Below are positions 7,696 to 16,009 of a stretch of 64,000 nucleotides of DNA, in pieces. Made by a program: the position numbers and the translations under genes. Source of the DNA: Gammaproteobacteria bacterium. GTDB lineage: Bacteria; Pseudomonadota; Gammaproteobacteria; JAJPIJ01. The stretch lies in contig JAJPIJ010000028.1 in assembly GCA_021324815.1 (NCBI GenBank), positions 1-64,000 of the forward strand, in the 5' to 3' direction. How positions within the stretch are numbered: the stretch's first letter is position 1; every line of letters starts with the position of its first letter. The notes under the pieces are model-generated. The model made no database searches. It worked only from the letters and a program-made list of their open reading frames with translations, and was not told the DNA's origin.

Positions 7696-8043
7696 ATGAC
7701 CAAGAAAGCGGCCATCGTACTTGCGTTGATCATGCTGCTCATCGTCGGATGGGTGCTGTTCCTCGACGGCGGCGCCACCCAAATCATCATCAACGGCGAG
7801 GAGCTGACCGGACCGCTCAAGGGCATAGTTGGAGCGGGCGGCCTGATCGTCGCCTCGATCGCGCTTTTCTGCATGGCGATTTTCCTGGTCTTTGTGTTCG
7901 CGGGGATCGGCATTTTCGTGCTGGGCGGCTTCATCGTCATCGGACTGATCATGGCCTGGCTGACGTTCCCGATCCTGCTGTTCCTGCTGCTGCCGCTCGC
8001 CATCGTGTGGGTATTCGTCGCCTTTGTGCGGCATGGATCATGA
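7696..8043 (+). CDS. Small integral membrane protein, hypothetical
   Basis: From the ATG at 7696 the product is 115 residues, with an N-terminal membrane anchor (AAIVLALIMLLIVGWVLFL) and two or three further hydrophobic segments after a short polar loop (DGGATQIIINGEELTGPLKG). The C-terminus is basic (FVRHGS). The loop probably faces the periplasm. No named family is recognised. An alternative upstream start would read through the palindromic repeat region and is unlikely. Confidence 0.6.
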   Translation: MTKKAAIVLALIMLLIVGWVLFLDGGATQIIINGEELTGPLKGIVGAGGLIVASIALFCMAIFLVFVFAGIGIFVLGGFIVIGLIMAWLTFPILLFLLLPLAIVWVFVAFVRHGS

Positions 8044-8109
8044 CCACAAAGGAGGCGAAGGATTGAATTTTTCTCCGCTGCTCTGGCAATCGGTAGTGCG
8101 TCCCCTGCG

Positions 8110-8253
8110 TTACGTTTCCTTCACTGCAATGGCTTGTACAACTGCGCTGAGGCCGGTGTGGTAAATGCCCTCCACCACATTTCGTTCAAGCTCGATGAGA
8201 TGGACAAGATTCAATCCCGCCAACTCAAGAATCAATGATTTGGGATTCCCCAT
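8110..8253 (-). CDS. Possible 47-residue small protein
   Basis: An ATG at 8253 (minus strand) is preceded by AGGAG about eight bases upstream and opens a 47-codon frame: MGNPKSLILELAGLNLVHLI, then ELERNVVEGIYHTGLSAVVQ, ending VKET. The amino-acid composition is protein-like and amphipathic. It follows the ParB-like gene on the same strand by 75 bases. It was too short for a routine search threshold, and no homologue is known to me, so it could be chance. Confidence 0.3.
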   Translation of the reverse strand: MGNPKSLILELAGLNLVHLIELERNVVEGIYHTGLSAVVQAIAVKET

Positions 8254-8328
8254 CGCTCCCGCTCCTCGGAATAACAAAATGACCCGGTATTGCCTGTTCC
8301 AGCCCGCGGTTCCCGCAGCGGCAGACCA

Positions 8329-8700
8329 TCAGACAATCTTGCAGGGAATCAAGGCATCCTCGTCGAACGAATACACGGAACACATGCGATGGTAGCCGTC
8401 CGCGATGATGACCTTGCCGTTGTTGCCATCTCGGATCAGGAGCAACGGAGAAAGCTTCTCGCCCGAAAGAATCTTTTTTCGATCTTTCTCCACGTGTGAA
8501 TTGCTGATCCCCAGCAGTGACAGCCCCGAAGCCCTGAAAATGTCCTTGGCCTTGAACTCTGTCACCGGCGCTTTCTTCAACTTCTGCACATAACCGGCCG
8601 CGGTTTTCTGATCGTAAATCAGGCTTAAAAATGACTCCGCCGCCGGATAGTCGTGTTCTTCCGGCTCGTCCAGCCATTTGATTCTCGCGTTTTTGCCCAT
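8329..8700 (-). CDS. ParB/sulfiredoxin-fold protein, hypothetical
   Basis: This 123-residue soluble protein contains SPLLLIRDGNNGKVIIADGYHR, given here as SPLLLIRDG and VIIADGYHR. The (I/V)xDGxHR box is characteristic of the ParB/Srx nuclease-like fold. Stand-alone copies are not chromosome-partition proteins; some are nucleases or kinase-like, and most are unknown. It starts three bases after the upstream gene's stop (8704), so the two genes form an operon and probably act together. Confidence 0.6.
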   Translation of the reverse strand: MGKNARIKWLDEPEEHDYPAAESFLSLIYDQKTAAGYVQKLKKAPVTEFKAKDIFRASGLSLLGISNSHVEKDRKKILSGEKLSPLLLIRDGNNGKVIIADGYHRMCSVYSFDEDALIPCKIV

Positions 8701-8703
8701 GGA

Positions 8704-9333
8704 TCACCGGCCCGCGGCGCGAGTGTCGGCCTCCTGTTGTTTCGTATCTTGTTCATGCGCCAGCGCGTCGCGCAACTGTAAGCGCCCCGCGTGATACCCG
8801 GCGGCATCGCCGTAGTCGAGGAATTGCGCATAGCGGGCATGCGTGCCCAGCACCTTGCGGGCGTGCTTGATCGGGCACCAGTACTGCTCGGTGCGGGCCG
8901 CAATCTCGCGGACATAGGCAATGAGGCCGTTGGCATAGCCGCAATACTCGCAGTGCAGCCGTTCCATGACGTTGAGGTAGGCCAGATGATGCCGGTCGAT
9001 GACGATGTAGTCGGCGCGCCGCACCTTGCCGATGCGATACAGCGGGAAGCAGGCGGCCTGGTAAATCGTCACGCAAATATCAAGGAAGACAAGCGGCAGC
9101 GCCATGCCGTAGATGAAGGGCGCGGAGAGCAAGTTCTGCGGGCGGCTTTCGGTGAACCATTTCAGCAATCCGGTCTTGAGCCGGCTGTGCGCCTCGCGTA
9201 TGCCGTCCTCGAATTCGACGCGCTTGCCGCGGATGCGGAAGTGGATTCGCTCCTGCTGCTCGTGCAACGCCGTGCGCAGCTCGTCCTCAATGGCATTCAT
9301 CTCCTCCAACAACTGCCGGATGTGCTCGTTCAT
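8704..9333 (-). CDS. Conserved hypothetical membrane-associated protein with a CxxC motif
   Basis: The start is set at the second Met (9333, MNEHIRQLLEEMNAIEDEL); the first possible is 9369. The N-terminal half is a charged coiled coil (EEMNAIEDELRTALHEQQER). A hydrophobic segment follows (APFIYGMALPLVFLDICVTI), then a soluble region with RLHCEYCGYANGL and RTEQYWCPIKHA, whose three cysteines could bind zinc. The family is widespread in proteobacteria as an uncharacterised protein. It forms a two-gene unit with the ParB-like gene downstream. Confidence 0.6.
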   Translation of the reverse strand: MNEHIRQLLEEMNAIEDELRTALHEQQERIHFRIRGKRVEFEDGIREAHSRLKTGLLKWFTESRPQNLLSAPFIYGMALPLVFLDICVTIYQAACFPLYRIGKVRRADYIVIDRHHLAYLNVMERLHCEYCGYANGLIAYVREIAARTEQYWCPIKHARKVLGTHARYAQFLDYGDAAGYHAGRLQLRDALAHEQDTKQQEADTRAAGR

Positions 9334-9416
9334 GGGGGCCTCGGGCGGATGGATGGGCGCCGGGCGCATGATGACTCATTTCCCGGCCGGCGTCTCGCCG
9401 CCCGCCCGCGCCTGCC

Positions 9417-10472
9417 GTGACCGCAAAGTTAAAGTGCTTTCTCAAGGTTGATTCCGGCGATGACTCGGGGCAGACTTGCGCCCTACAAACAACAACGCCC
9501 CCGGGAGTCAAACGCGTGCGCCGCAACGACTTCGACGTCACGGACAAGATCCGCACCACCGATCCGGCCGGGGTCGCCGCCGAGGTGATGCGCCTGTACC
9601 ACGGCCTCTATCCCGCCGGCAGGTCCCGGCCGATGGAACACGCCTTCGAGGACGTGACCCTGATGTATCGGGGCAGGCATCCGGACTATCACCCCTGCGA
9701 CACCGAATACCACGACATCCAGCACGTGCTCGACGTGACGCTGGCGATGGCGCGCCTGCTCGACGGCTACGAGCGCGGCCGGCGGGGCGAGGCGCCGCTG
9801 CCGCCGGATGTTTTCAGCGTCGGCGTGGTGACCGCCCTGTTTCATGACTGCGGCTACCTGCGGCGCCGCCATGACCACCGGCACCTCCACGGCGGGGAAT
9901 ACACCCTGACGCACGTCTCGCGCGGCTCGCATTTCCTGCGCGATTACCTGCCGCGCATCGGCCTGAGGAAGCACGCGGCGGCGGCCGCGCAGCTGGTGCA
10001 CTTCACCGGCTACGAGCGCCCGGTCGACACCATCCGCCTCGCCGACCCGCTGCTGCGCCGGGTCGGCGAGATCCTCGGCACCGCCGACATCATCGCGCAG
10101 ATGTCCGATCGCTGTTACCTCGAGAAGTGCCGCGACCGCCTGTACCCGGAATTCGTGCTGGGCGGGCTCGCCCGCCGCAAAATGCCCGACGGGCAGACCG
10201 TCACGATGTTCGAATCCGGCGACGATCTGGTGCGCAAGACCCCGGGATTCTATGCCAACGCCTCCAAGCGCCTCGACCAGCAGCTGCACCGCGCCTACCG
10301 CTACGCGGAGCACCACTTCGACGGCCGGAGGAATTTCTACGTCGAACAGATGAACAAGAACGTGAGCTATGCGGAGATTGTGGCGGAGGTCATGACCGAC
10401 AATTCCCCGGGGGGTCTGCTGCGCCGCCGTCCGCCCCGCACCGTGCAGCCGGCCCTGCACGCGCAGGCCTAG
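9417..10472 (+). CDS. HD-domain metal-dependent phosphohydrolase
   Basis: The protein has the HD-superfamily metal ligands in order: YHDIQHVLDVT (first His), ALFHDCGYL (the HD pair), and downstream HLHGGEY and VHFTGYE. The domain covers about residues 80-260 of 351. HD proteins hydrolyse phosphomonoesters or phosphodiesters, often of nucleotides; there is no GYP motif, so a c-di-GMP role is not implied. The start is uncertain: GTG 9417 is the longest, and the first 35 residues look poorly conserved, so a GTG near 9516 is possible. It ends at a strong bidirectional terminator. Confidence 0.75.
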   Translation: MTAKLKCFLKVDSGDDSGQTCALQTTTPPGVKRVRRNDFDVTDKIRTTDPAGVAAEVMRLYHGLYPAGRSRPMEHAFEDVTLMYRGRHPDYHPCDTEYHDIQHVLDVTLAMARLLDGYERGRRGEAPLPPDVFSVGVVTALFHDCGYLRRRHDHRHLHGGEYTLTHVSRGSHFLRDYLPRIGLRKHAAAAAQLVHFTGYERPVDTIRLADPLLRRVGEILGTADIIAQMSDRCYLEKCRDRLYPEFVLGGLARRKMPDGQTVTMFESGDDLVRKTPGFYANASKRLDQQLHRAYRYAEHHFDGRRNFYVEQMNKNVSYAEIVAEVMTDNSPGGLLRRRPPRTVQPALHAQA

Positions 10473-10483
10473 AATCCAACGTC

Positions 10484-10511
10484 AAAAAAGCCCCGCGCGG
10501 GGCGGGGCTTT
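10484..10511. terminator. Bidirectional intrinsic terminator
   Basis: The stem GCCCCGC (10490-10496) / GCGGGGC (10502-10508) is flanked by six A on the left and T residues on the right, so it can work in both directions. It separates the convergent HD-domain gene and the Tyr-rich exported protein gene. Confidence 0.8.
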
Positions 10512-10541
10512 CATCACATCCCACTCTCTGCTTGAAGCCGG

Positions 10542-10856
10542 CTACCAGCGATCGTGGTCGCGCCAATCGCGGTCGTGCCAGTCGTGGAAATGATGGTGGT
10601 AATAACCCCAAGGCCCGCCGTAGTAGCGCACCGAAGCCCACGGCGCGTAATAACCATAGGGATAATAGTACGGCCGGTACACGGGCACCGTTTCCACATA
10701 GGCCGGCACATACGCCGGCTGCTCAACCACCGGCACGCCGACGTTGAAGCCGAAGAAGATCTCGGTGCCGTGCGCGGCGGCCGTCTGCGGCAGCGCCATG
10801 CCGGTCATCATCGTGCCCGCCAGAAGACCGCCCGCCAATGTCGTCCGAATGCTCAT
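10542..10856 (-). CDS. Exported Tyr/His/Trp-rich protein
   Basis: The second Met (10856) is chosen because AAAGGAGGT is then six bases away; the first ATG (10862) touches the Shine-Dalgarno sequence. A signal peptide (TLAGGLLAGTMMTGMALPQTA, cleaved after TAAA) leads into a mature protein rich in Tyr, Pro, His and Trp (VYRPYYYPYGYYAPW, YHHHFHDWHDRDW). Such YxP/Y-rich periplasmic or outer-membrane proteins are common in proteobacteria with no defined role. It resembles the central YPY region of the DUF3300 protein encoded nearby. Confidence 0.6.
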   Translation of the reverse strand: MSIRTTLAGGLLAGTMMTGMALPQTAAAHGTEIFFGFNVGVPVVEQPAYVPAYVETVPVYRPYYYPYGYYAPWASVRYYGGPWGYYHHHFHDWHDRDWRDHDRW

Positions 10857-11036
10857 GATCATACCTCCTTTCGATAACCCTCTGTTGTTGAATTGGACAG
10901 CGCCACTCTATGGGCATTCGACCAAACCGATGCTGAATTTTCGATCCGGTTTGCGGAAGTGTGATGCGGTTCTGATCGCTTGTTTAGGCTGCGTTCAGAA
11001 TCGCCCGCGCCCGGCGGGCGCTGCCGATGGCGGAAA

Positions 11037-11118
11037 ATTAAATTTCGTTAATGTTCCGGCTTTCGCGCCGCTCCCGGATGATAATAAGCCTGCGTCCCGT
11101 GAGCATCGCGGGATGATT
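11037..11118 (+). promoter_or_regulatory. Conserved leader of the mini-protein gene, copy 1
   Basis: Two blocks are shared with the leader of the paralogous gene at 34212. Block 1, ATTAAATTT(C)GTTAATGTT(C)CGG (11037-11059), matches 34093-34115 at 21 of 23 positions and contains two TTAA units 11 bases apart, the period of OmpR/PhoB-type tandem sites. Block 2 is GTCCCG...CGCGGGATGATT (11094-11118), with a small CCCG/CGGG stem. Conservation of non-coding DNA between paralogues implies shared regulation. Confidence 0.5.
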
Positions 11119-11155
11119 TTCACCGACAGCCACCCACCATTGAAGGAGATTCAGC

Positions 11156-11296
11156 ATGACCATTCGCAAGCTCATCCTTGCCCTGATGACCGGTCTTTTC
11201 CTGGTCAGCACCGGCGCCATGGCCGCCGACAAGCACAAGTGCAAGAAAGGCGAGAAGTGGGACGCGGAGAAGAAGGCCTGCGTCGCCACGAAGTAA
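11156..11296 (+). CDS. Two-cysteine exported mini-protein, paralogue 1
   Basis: The ATG at 11156 after GAAGGAGA opens a 46-residue product. A signal peptide (MTIRKLILALMTGLFLVSTG, then AMAA) is followed by a very short mature peptide of about 22 residues, DKHKCKKGEKWDAEKKACVA. Two cysteines 13 residues apart could form one disulfide loop, and the peptide is strongly basic. It is nearly identical to the product at 34212. No family is known to me. It has its own leader and terminator, so it is a free-standing gene probably made in quantity. Confidence 0.75.
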   Translation: MTIRKLILALMTGLFLVSTGAMAADKHKCKKGEKWDAEKKACVATK

Positions 11297-11326
11297 GAGC
11301 AAGTCAGGCGTCATTGCAGCAGGAAG

Positions 11327-11355
11327 GAGGAGGGCCATGCCCTCCTCTTTTTTTT
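11327..11355 (+). terminator. Intrinsic terminator of mini-protein gene 1
   Basis: A perfect nine-base stem, GAGGAGGGC / GCCCTCCTC, with a three-base loop is followed by eight T. The paralogue at 34212 ends in a matching hairpin. Confidence 0.9.
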
Positions 11356-11421
11356 GCGGCGGCGGGCTCGGTTATCATTGCCCGTGGCGACTGAATCGCC
11401 GCGGGGAAGCGGGGCGGGAGA

Positions 11422-12306
11422 ATGACGATGAAAATCGATGCCGACAGGTTCCGCGTGCGGGAGGGGGAGAAGGTCAGGCTCAAGGACTGGCCGACGCTCG
11501 TCAAGCCCGTGTACAAATCAAGGGGGCATTACGGGAAACTGCTCAATGACCACGTCCGGCGGTTGAGCGCGTTCCAGGAGCTGCACTACGCGACCAATTG
11601 CTGCGCGGTGCTGCTGATTTTCCAGGCGATGGACGCCGCCGGCAAGGACGGCGCCATCAAGCACGTGATGTCCGGCGTCAACCCGCAGGGCTGCAAGGTG
11701 TTCAGCTTCAAGCATCCGAGCGCCGCCGAGCTGGAGCACGATTTTTTGTGGCGCACGATCCAGTGCCTGCCGGAACGCGGCCGTATCGGCATCTTCAACC
11801 GCTCCTATTACGAGGAGGTGTTGATCGTGCGCGTGCATCCGGAGATTCTGCGCAGCGAGGGCATCCCGGATGATTCGCTGGACGGTGGCTCGATATGGGA
11901 ATCCCGCTACCGCTCCATCGTCGATCTGGAGCGGCATCTGCATCGCAACGGGACGCGGATCGCCAAGTTCTTCCTGCATCTGTCGAAGGAGGAGCAGCGC
12001 CGGCGTTTTCTCCAGCGCATCGACAATCCGAAGAAGAACTGGAAGCTGAGCGCCGGCGACATCGAGGAGCGGAAATTCTGGAAGCAGTACATGCAGGCCT
12101 ACGAGTCGTGCCTCGGCGCGACCAGCACCCGCTTCGCACCGTGGTACATCGTGCCCGCCGACGACAAGGAGAACGCCCGGTTGATCATTTCCCAGATCAT
12201 TCTTGACCTGTTTCGCGGGCTCAAGATGTCCTATCCGAAGGCCGGCCGCGAACGCCGCCGGGAATTGCTGGCAATCCGCAAACAGCTCCTGGCCGGCGCA
12301 AAATAG
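11422..12306 (+). CDS. ppk2: Polyphosphate kinase 2 family protein (PPK2)
   Basis: The 294-residue cytosolic enzyme shows the PPK2 P-loop [20 protein letters not shown], the following [10 protein letters not shown], the second motif [19 protein letters not shown] and the lid-region arginines. PPK2 enzymes move phosphate between polyphosphate and nucleotides (ADP, GDP or AMP). The NPQGxxVxSF region resembles the branch that phosphorylates AMP/ADP from polyphosphate, but the substrate is not certain. The start at ATG 11422 has a GGGAG site. It is single-domain and not paired with ppk1 here. Confidence 0.9.
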   Translation: MTMKIDADRFRVREGEKVRLKDWPTLVKPVYKSRGHYGKLLNDHVRRLSAFQELHYATNCCAVLLIFQAMDAAGKDGAIKHVMSGVNPQGCKVFSFKHPSAAELEHDFLWRTIQCLPERGRIGIFNRSYYEEVLIVRVHPEILRSEGIPDDSLDGGSIWESRYRSIVDLERHLHRNGTRIAKFFLHLSKEEQRRRFLQRIDNPKKNWKLSAGDIEERKFWKQYMQAYESCLGATSTRFAPWYIVPADDKENARLIISQIILDLFRGLKMSYPKAGRERRRELLAIRKQLLAGAK

Positions 12307-12427
12307 CGCGCGCCCGTTTAAAAAGCCATCATCGCCGACCACCGTCCGCCCCGACGGCCCGTCCTGAGACAGCGGGGATTTTTGAGCAAGGCCCGTGCGG
12401 CGAACGCTCCGCGACGCTGACGGCGGA

Positions 12428-13027
12428 TCAGGTCTTTTTGTCTTCCGCCGCGCCCGTGGCCGGCGTCTTTTCCTTCTCGTGGTGCGGCTCGGCGATCTTC
12501 ACCTGCGCGCGGCTCAGGTTCTGGTAGATGCGCCGGCGGCGGTTGAGGGGCCACCAGTCGTACAAAAAAATCTGGATCGGCCGCCACATTGCCACCCAGC
12601 CGGCGATGGTGAGGCTCTCGCGCCCGAAAACCAGCAGCGAACCACTGGCGTGGCGATCGATGGCATCGGCGCCGAGCAGGCACAGCGCCAGGAAACCCAG
12701 CCCGATGAGCAGGCTCTCGCGCCCCTGGCTCAAAAGCCGGCGCAACTCCCGGCGCGTCAGCTCCGCCTTGTAGCTGAAGTAGTTGTGGATCGCCTCGCTG
12801 ATCAGCGCGCCGGGATTGGGCTCGGCGGGCATTTGCTGGAGATGGACGATGATGTGATAGCGGCTGTCGGAGGGATATTCCATCGCCCAGCTTTCGATGT
12901 AGTCCTCCGCGTCCGAGCTCAGGTCGCGATTGAAAAACGGCGTGGGGTCCATGGAATTGAACAGCTGCGCCAGCTCGCGCAGCCGCAGTTCGAGGCGGTG
13001 GACGTGATGGGTGGAGGCGGTCGTCAT
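12428..13027 (-). CDS. Conserved hypothetical membrane protein
   Basis: The 199-residue protein has a soluble acidic N-terminal half (LFNSMDPTPFFNRDLSSDAE, YIESWAMEYPSD) and two hydrophobic segments near residues 105-150 (LLIGLGFLALCLLGADAI, SLTIAGWVAMWRPIQIFLYD). A basic, Glu/Lys-rich cytoplasmic tail follows. The function is not known. It is the last gene of a three-gene minus-strand unit after the DUF3300 and DUF2950 genes (40 bases downstream of the latter). Confidence 0.6.
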   Translation of the reverse strand: MTTASTHHVHRLELRLRELAQLFNSMDPTPFFNRDLSSDAEDYIESWAMEYPSDSRYHIIVHLQQMPAEPNPGALISEAIHNYFSYKAELTRRELRRLLSQGRESLLIGLGFLALCLLGADAIDRHASGSLLVFGRESLTIAGWVAMWRPIQIFLYDWWPLNRRRRIYQNLSRAQVKIAEPHHEKEKTPATGAAEDKKT

Positions 13028-13067
13028 GGCGGACCTGGTTCAGCGATCGCGCCCCGTCATGATGCCC

Positions 13068-14060
13068 TCAGTGCCGCACCGTCGTCCAGGTCAGGTCCGG
13101 ATTGAAGGTGGTCATCCGCCGCGCGATCGCGGCGGTGTCGGGGCCGAGGTTCTTCTGGTAGACGACGCCGCGCTGGTTCACGATGAAGGTCATGATGCCG
13201 GAGTTGCCGTATTTCGCCGGGAACGCCACCAGCGCGAAGCCGCCGATCATGCGGCCGTTGACGACATAGTCGAAAGCGCCGCCCAGCGCGGCCGCGCCCT
13301 GCCGGGCCAGGATCTTGTAATAATAGCCGTGGTAGGGCGCGCGCTGGCCGTGGGGTTCGCCGCCGTCATAGCCCTCGGCGCGGGCGCTGGCGACCAGCGG
13401 CCCCATGGGGCTTGCCTCCCCGCCCCCCTCCACATCCCAATAGAGCCCGTCATGCCTGCCGGGGCTGCTCATGAATTTCTGCGCGTATTCGAGGACGCCG
13501 TCGCCGTTGCGATCCACCGAGGCGTACTCGCGCTGTGCGTCGACGTAGGCGCGGCAGACTTCGATGGCGTTGAGTTCGTTGCGGCCGATCCGCCGCGTGA
13601 GGATCTCCTGCGCGCCCTTCCGGGTGTCGAACCGCCAGCCATCGCCCGCCTTCACGATCGGGATGGCAAAGGGCCAGTCCTCCTCCCCGATGTGGAGGAT
13701 CGCCGTCGCGTCGTCCTGGCGGACGATCTTGTGGGCCGCGTCGTACTTGGCGACGAATTTCTCGCGGCCCAGTTTGTCGGCCACCGGATCGCCGGAGTAA
13801 ATGAGATTTTTGCCCGCCGGCCCCAGGATTCCGAGCAGGCCGGCGGTGTCCCCCTCGCGCGCCGCCTTGACGAGCGTCTCCACCGCCACCGTGGGCGATG
13901 CAAATTGCATCTGCTGCCGGCCGGCCGCTGCGAACACCGTGACCGGCGTCACCAGCCACGCCAGGATCGCAACCATGATCACCGCGGCGACTCGGGGGCA
14001 TGGCGGACCTTTCATCTGGCGTGTCGGTCCGGTCATGAAGTTCTGGAATGGATTGCGCAT
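13068..14060 (-). CDS. DUF2950 exported protein
   Basis: The product is 330 residues with a signal/anchor near residues 25-45 (VAAVIMVAILAWLVTPVTVF). The mature part matches the DUF2950 pattern: FASPTVAVETLVKAAREGD, LLGILGPAGKNLIYSGDPV, AQREYASVDRNGDGVLEYAQ (an EF-hand-like Asp stretch), and HGYYYKILARQG followed by MIGGFALVAFPAKYGNSGI. DUF2950 proteins are periplasmic and regularly encoded next to DUF3300 proteins, as here (12-base gap); the joint role is unknown. The start could also be the internal Met before KGPPCP. Confidence 0.85.
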   Translation of the reverse strand: MRNPFQNFMTGPTRQMKGPPCPRVAAVIMVAILAWLVTPVTVFAAAGRQQMQFASPTVAVETLVKAAREGDTAGLLGILGPAGKNLIYSGDPVADKLGREKFVAKYDAAHKIVRQDDATAILHIGEEDWPFAIPIVKAGDGWRFDTRKGAQEILTRRIGRNELNAIEVCRAYVDAQREYASVDRNGDGVLEYAQKFMSSPGRHDGLYWDVEGGGEASPMGPLVASARAEGYDGGEPHGQRAPYHGYYYKILARQGAAALGGAFDYVVNGRMIGGFALVAFPAKYGNSGIMTFIVNQRGVVYQKNLGPDTAAIARRMTTFNPDLTWTTVRH

Positions 14061-14072
14061 GGCTCCGTCATC

Positions 14073-15464
14073 CTAGCGGCGAATCTGGCCGGCGCGGCCG
14101 GCCGGCGCAGTGCGCGGCCCCACCACCGGCTGTCCTCCCGGCGCCGGGATGTAACTCCTGTTCCACGTCGATCGCGGCAGTGCCAAACCGCCGGGTTGCA
14201 TTGAACGCGGAAGGTATTGGCGGCTTTGCTGCGCGCGTTCTATCTGCCGCTGCACCTCGGGCAGCCGCGCGATGCCCTCGAACGCCGGCGGCTGCGGCCG
14301 CTGCATCGTCATGGGCTGCTGCATCACCGATGCCGGCGGCGCAACGCGCGGGCCCACCACCGGCTGCCCTCCGGGCGCCGGGATCACGGCGGCGCCGGCG
14401 CGTGGCATCGTACGCAGCTCCATCGGCGGCTGTCGCGTCGCCGGCGGCACCGCGCGCGGCCCCACCACCGGCTGCCCTCCCGGGGCCGGGATCACCGCCG
14501 CGCCTCCGGTGGGCGCGTAGCCGCGGAAATCGCGGCGCGCGTCCGACGGACCGGCGCCCAGGAACCGCATGCGCGTGCCGGGATCGCGGTACGGAACGCC
14601 GCGACGATGGTAAGGATCATGGTCCCACGCCTCGCCGGCGAATCTCGGCCGATTCCGGCGGTCGATGGCGTACCTGTTGATGTGATCGTACCTGTCATGA
14701 TCGATGTGTATCCGGTGATGGCGCCAGTCGAAGTAATCCCATCCCCAGAGCGGCGCGATGATGCCGACGCCCACGCCGAAAAAGATGCCGCTCCCGGAGC
14801 CGTAATAGCTGTACGGTGACGGGAAATAATACGGCGGGTAGTCCGGATACGGCCACGGGGCATAGACGTACGCCGGACTGTAGTACGGGACGTAGACCAG
14901 ATCGGGCGACGCGGGCTGTATCATGATGTCGGAGCCCGCCGTGATCACCGTCTGCTCCGGCGTCGACTTGAGCGTGCCCGCCGTCTGCGCCTGCGCGCGC
15001 AGGCGCTGCACCGAATCCATGACGTCGGCCTGCTGCGCGAGGAAGGCGTCGCCCAGTTGCCGGGTCCACTGGAGGTTGTCGTCCATCATCTTGAGAATCT
15101 GCGGGAAGGGCGCCAGCGATTTCACGCTCGGGTCCCAGTCCTCCTCCTCAAGGGCGCTGGTGAGATCGTTGCCGCCGAGCCCGGCGTGGTCCGGATCCCT
15201 GACCCAGCGATCCGCCTCGACGACCTCCAGGGGATAGGTCGAAGCCATGAGAATCTGCGAGAGCAGCGCATCCGGATAGAGCGCGATGGGCGCCAGCAGT
15301 TGATCGAGCTGCGCCGGCGAGAGCCGCGGCACCTGCTGCGGCGGTGGCGGCGGCGGTGTTGACGGCGGCGGCGGCGGGATCACCTGCGCCGAAAGTACCG
15401 CCGGGGCGCTCAAGGCGATGACGGCAAGAATGCCCGCCATCATTCGGATCAGATTCGCCTTCAT
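14073..15464 (-). CDS. DUF3300 exported protein with C-terminal repeats
   Basis: After a signal peptide (MAGILAVIALSAPAVLSA) and a Pro-rich linker (IPPPPPSTPPPPPPQQ) comes the DUF3300 domain: LDQLLAPIALYPDALLSQIL, DRWVRDPDHAGL, ALEEEDWDPSVKSLAPFP. A Tyr/Pro-rich stretch follows (YVPYYSPAYVYAPWPYPDYP). The C-terminal third carries three copies of IPAPGGQPVVGPR. The protein is 463 residues and probably periplasmic or envelope-attached. It is first gene of the DUF3300-DUF2950-membrane protein unit. A GAAAGAGAGG site precedes the start. Confidence 0.85.
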   Translation of the reverse strand: MKANLIRMMAGILAVIALSAPAVLSAQVIPPPPPSTPPPPPPQQVPRLSPAQLDQLLAPIALYPDALLSQILMASTYPLEVVEADRWVRDPDHAGLGGNDLTSALEEEDWDPSVKSLAPFPQILKMMDDNLQWTRQLGDAFLAQQADVMDSVQRLRAQAQTAGTLKSTPEQTVITAGSDIMIQPASPDLVYVPYYSPAYVYAPWPYPDYPPYYFPSPYSYYGSGSGIFFGVGVGIIAPLWGWDYFDWRHHRIHIDHDRYDHINRYAIDRRNRPRFAGEAWDHDPYHRRGVPYRDPGTRMRFLGAGPSDARRDFRGYAPTGGAAVIPAPGGQPVVGPRAVPPATRQPPMELRTMPRAGAAVIPAPGGQPVVGPRVAPPASVMQQPMTMQRPQPPAFEGIARLPEVQRQIERAQQSRQYLPRSMQPGGLALPRSTWNRSYIPAPGGQPVVGPRTAPAGRAGQIRR

Positions 15465-15581
15465 CGCGCCTCTCTTTCGCGTTGGCGGCGCTTGCGCGTC
15501 AACCGCCCCGATTGACGTCGCTCAACCGTCCCGCCGGGGATCGCCAGTCCCGGACGGTGTTGCCGTGAATTGATGAACGGC

Positions 15582-15938
15582 CTACGGCTTTTTCCGTGCC
15601 TCCGATGTGTTGGCGGGCCTGCCGGACGTCGGCACGCCCGGCTTGAAGGCGGTCTTGACGTACTTGTCGCCCTCCTTCGCGATGCGCGTGGTCCAGCCCG
15701 TGTTCCAGTGAATCACGGCCGCGCCGTCCTCCTCCTTCCAGGTGCCCTGCTTCATGGTGTCCTTGTGGGTGCCCGTGGCGGTGCCGTCCTTGTTGAGGGT
15801 GATTTCGAAGGGCTTGCCGTCCGTGTCGGTCAGCATCCACGAACCCTCGTATTCCGAGGCCAGCGCGGCGCCGCATATCCCGATGAACAGGGCGGCGGCG
15901 GCCAGCCATGATGAGACTTTTTTGAACCGGGTGGTCAT
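15582..15938 (-). CDS. Exported hypothetical protein, lipocalin-like short beta domain
   Basis: The 118-residue protein has a signal peptide (WLAAAALFIGICGAALAS). The mature domain reads as a small beta-barrel-type sequence: YEGSWMLTDTDGKPFEITLN, DGTATGTHKDTMKQGTWKEE, AVIHWNTGWTTRI. The G-x-W-x-L and xGTWxxE pattern resembles small extracytoplasmic ligand-binding or inhibitor domains, but no family can be assigned. It is divergent from copC across a promoter region. Confidence 0.6.
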   Translation of the reverse strand: MTTRFKKVSSWLAAAALFIGICGAALASEYEGSWMLTDTDGKPFEITLNKDGTATGTHKDTMKQGTWKEEDGAAVIHWNTGWTTRIAKEGDKYVKTAFKPGVPTSGRPANTSEARKKP

Positions 15939-16009
15939 AATTTTGTTCCTCCGTTTTCGTGCGGGTATGCGCGGCCCTGCGTTTGTATCATGAGACTCAC
16001 GCAGTTTGC

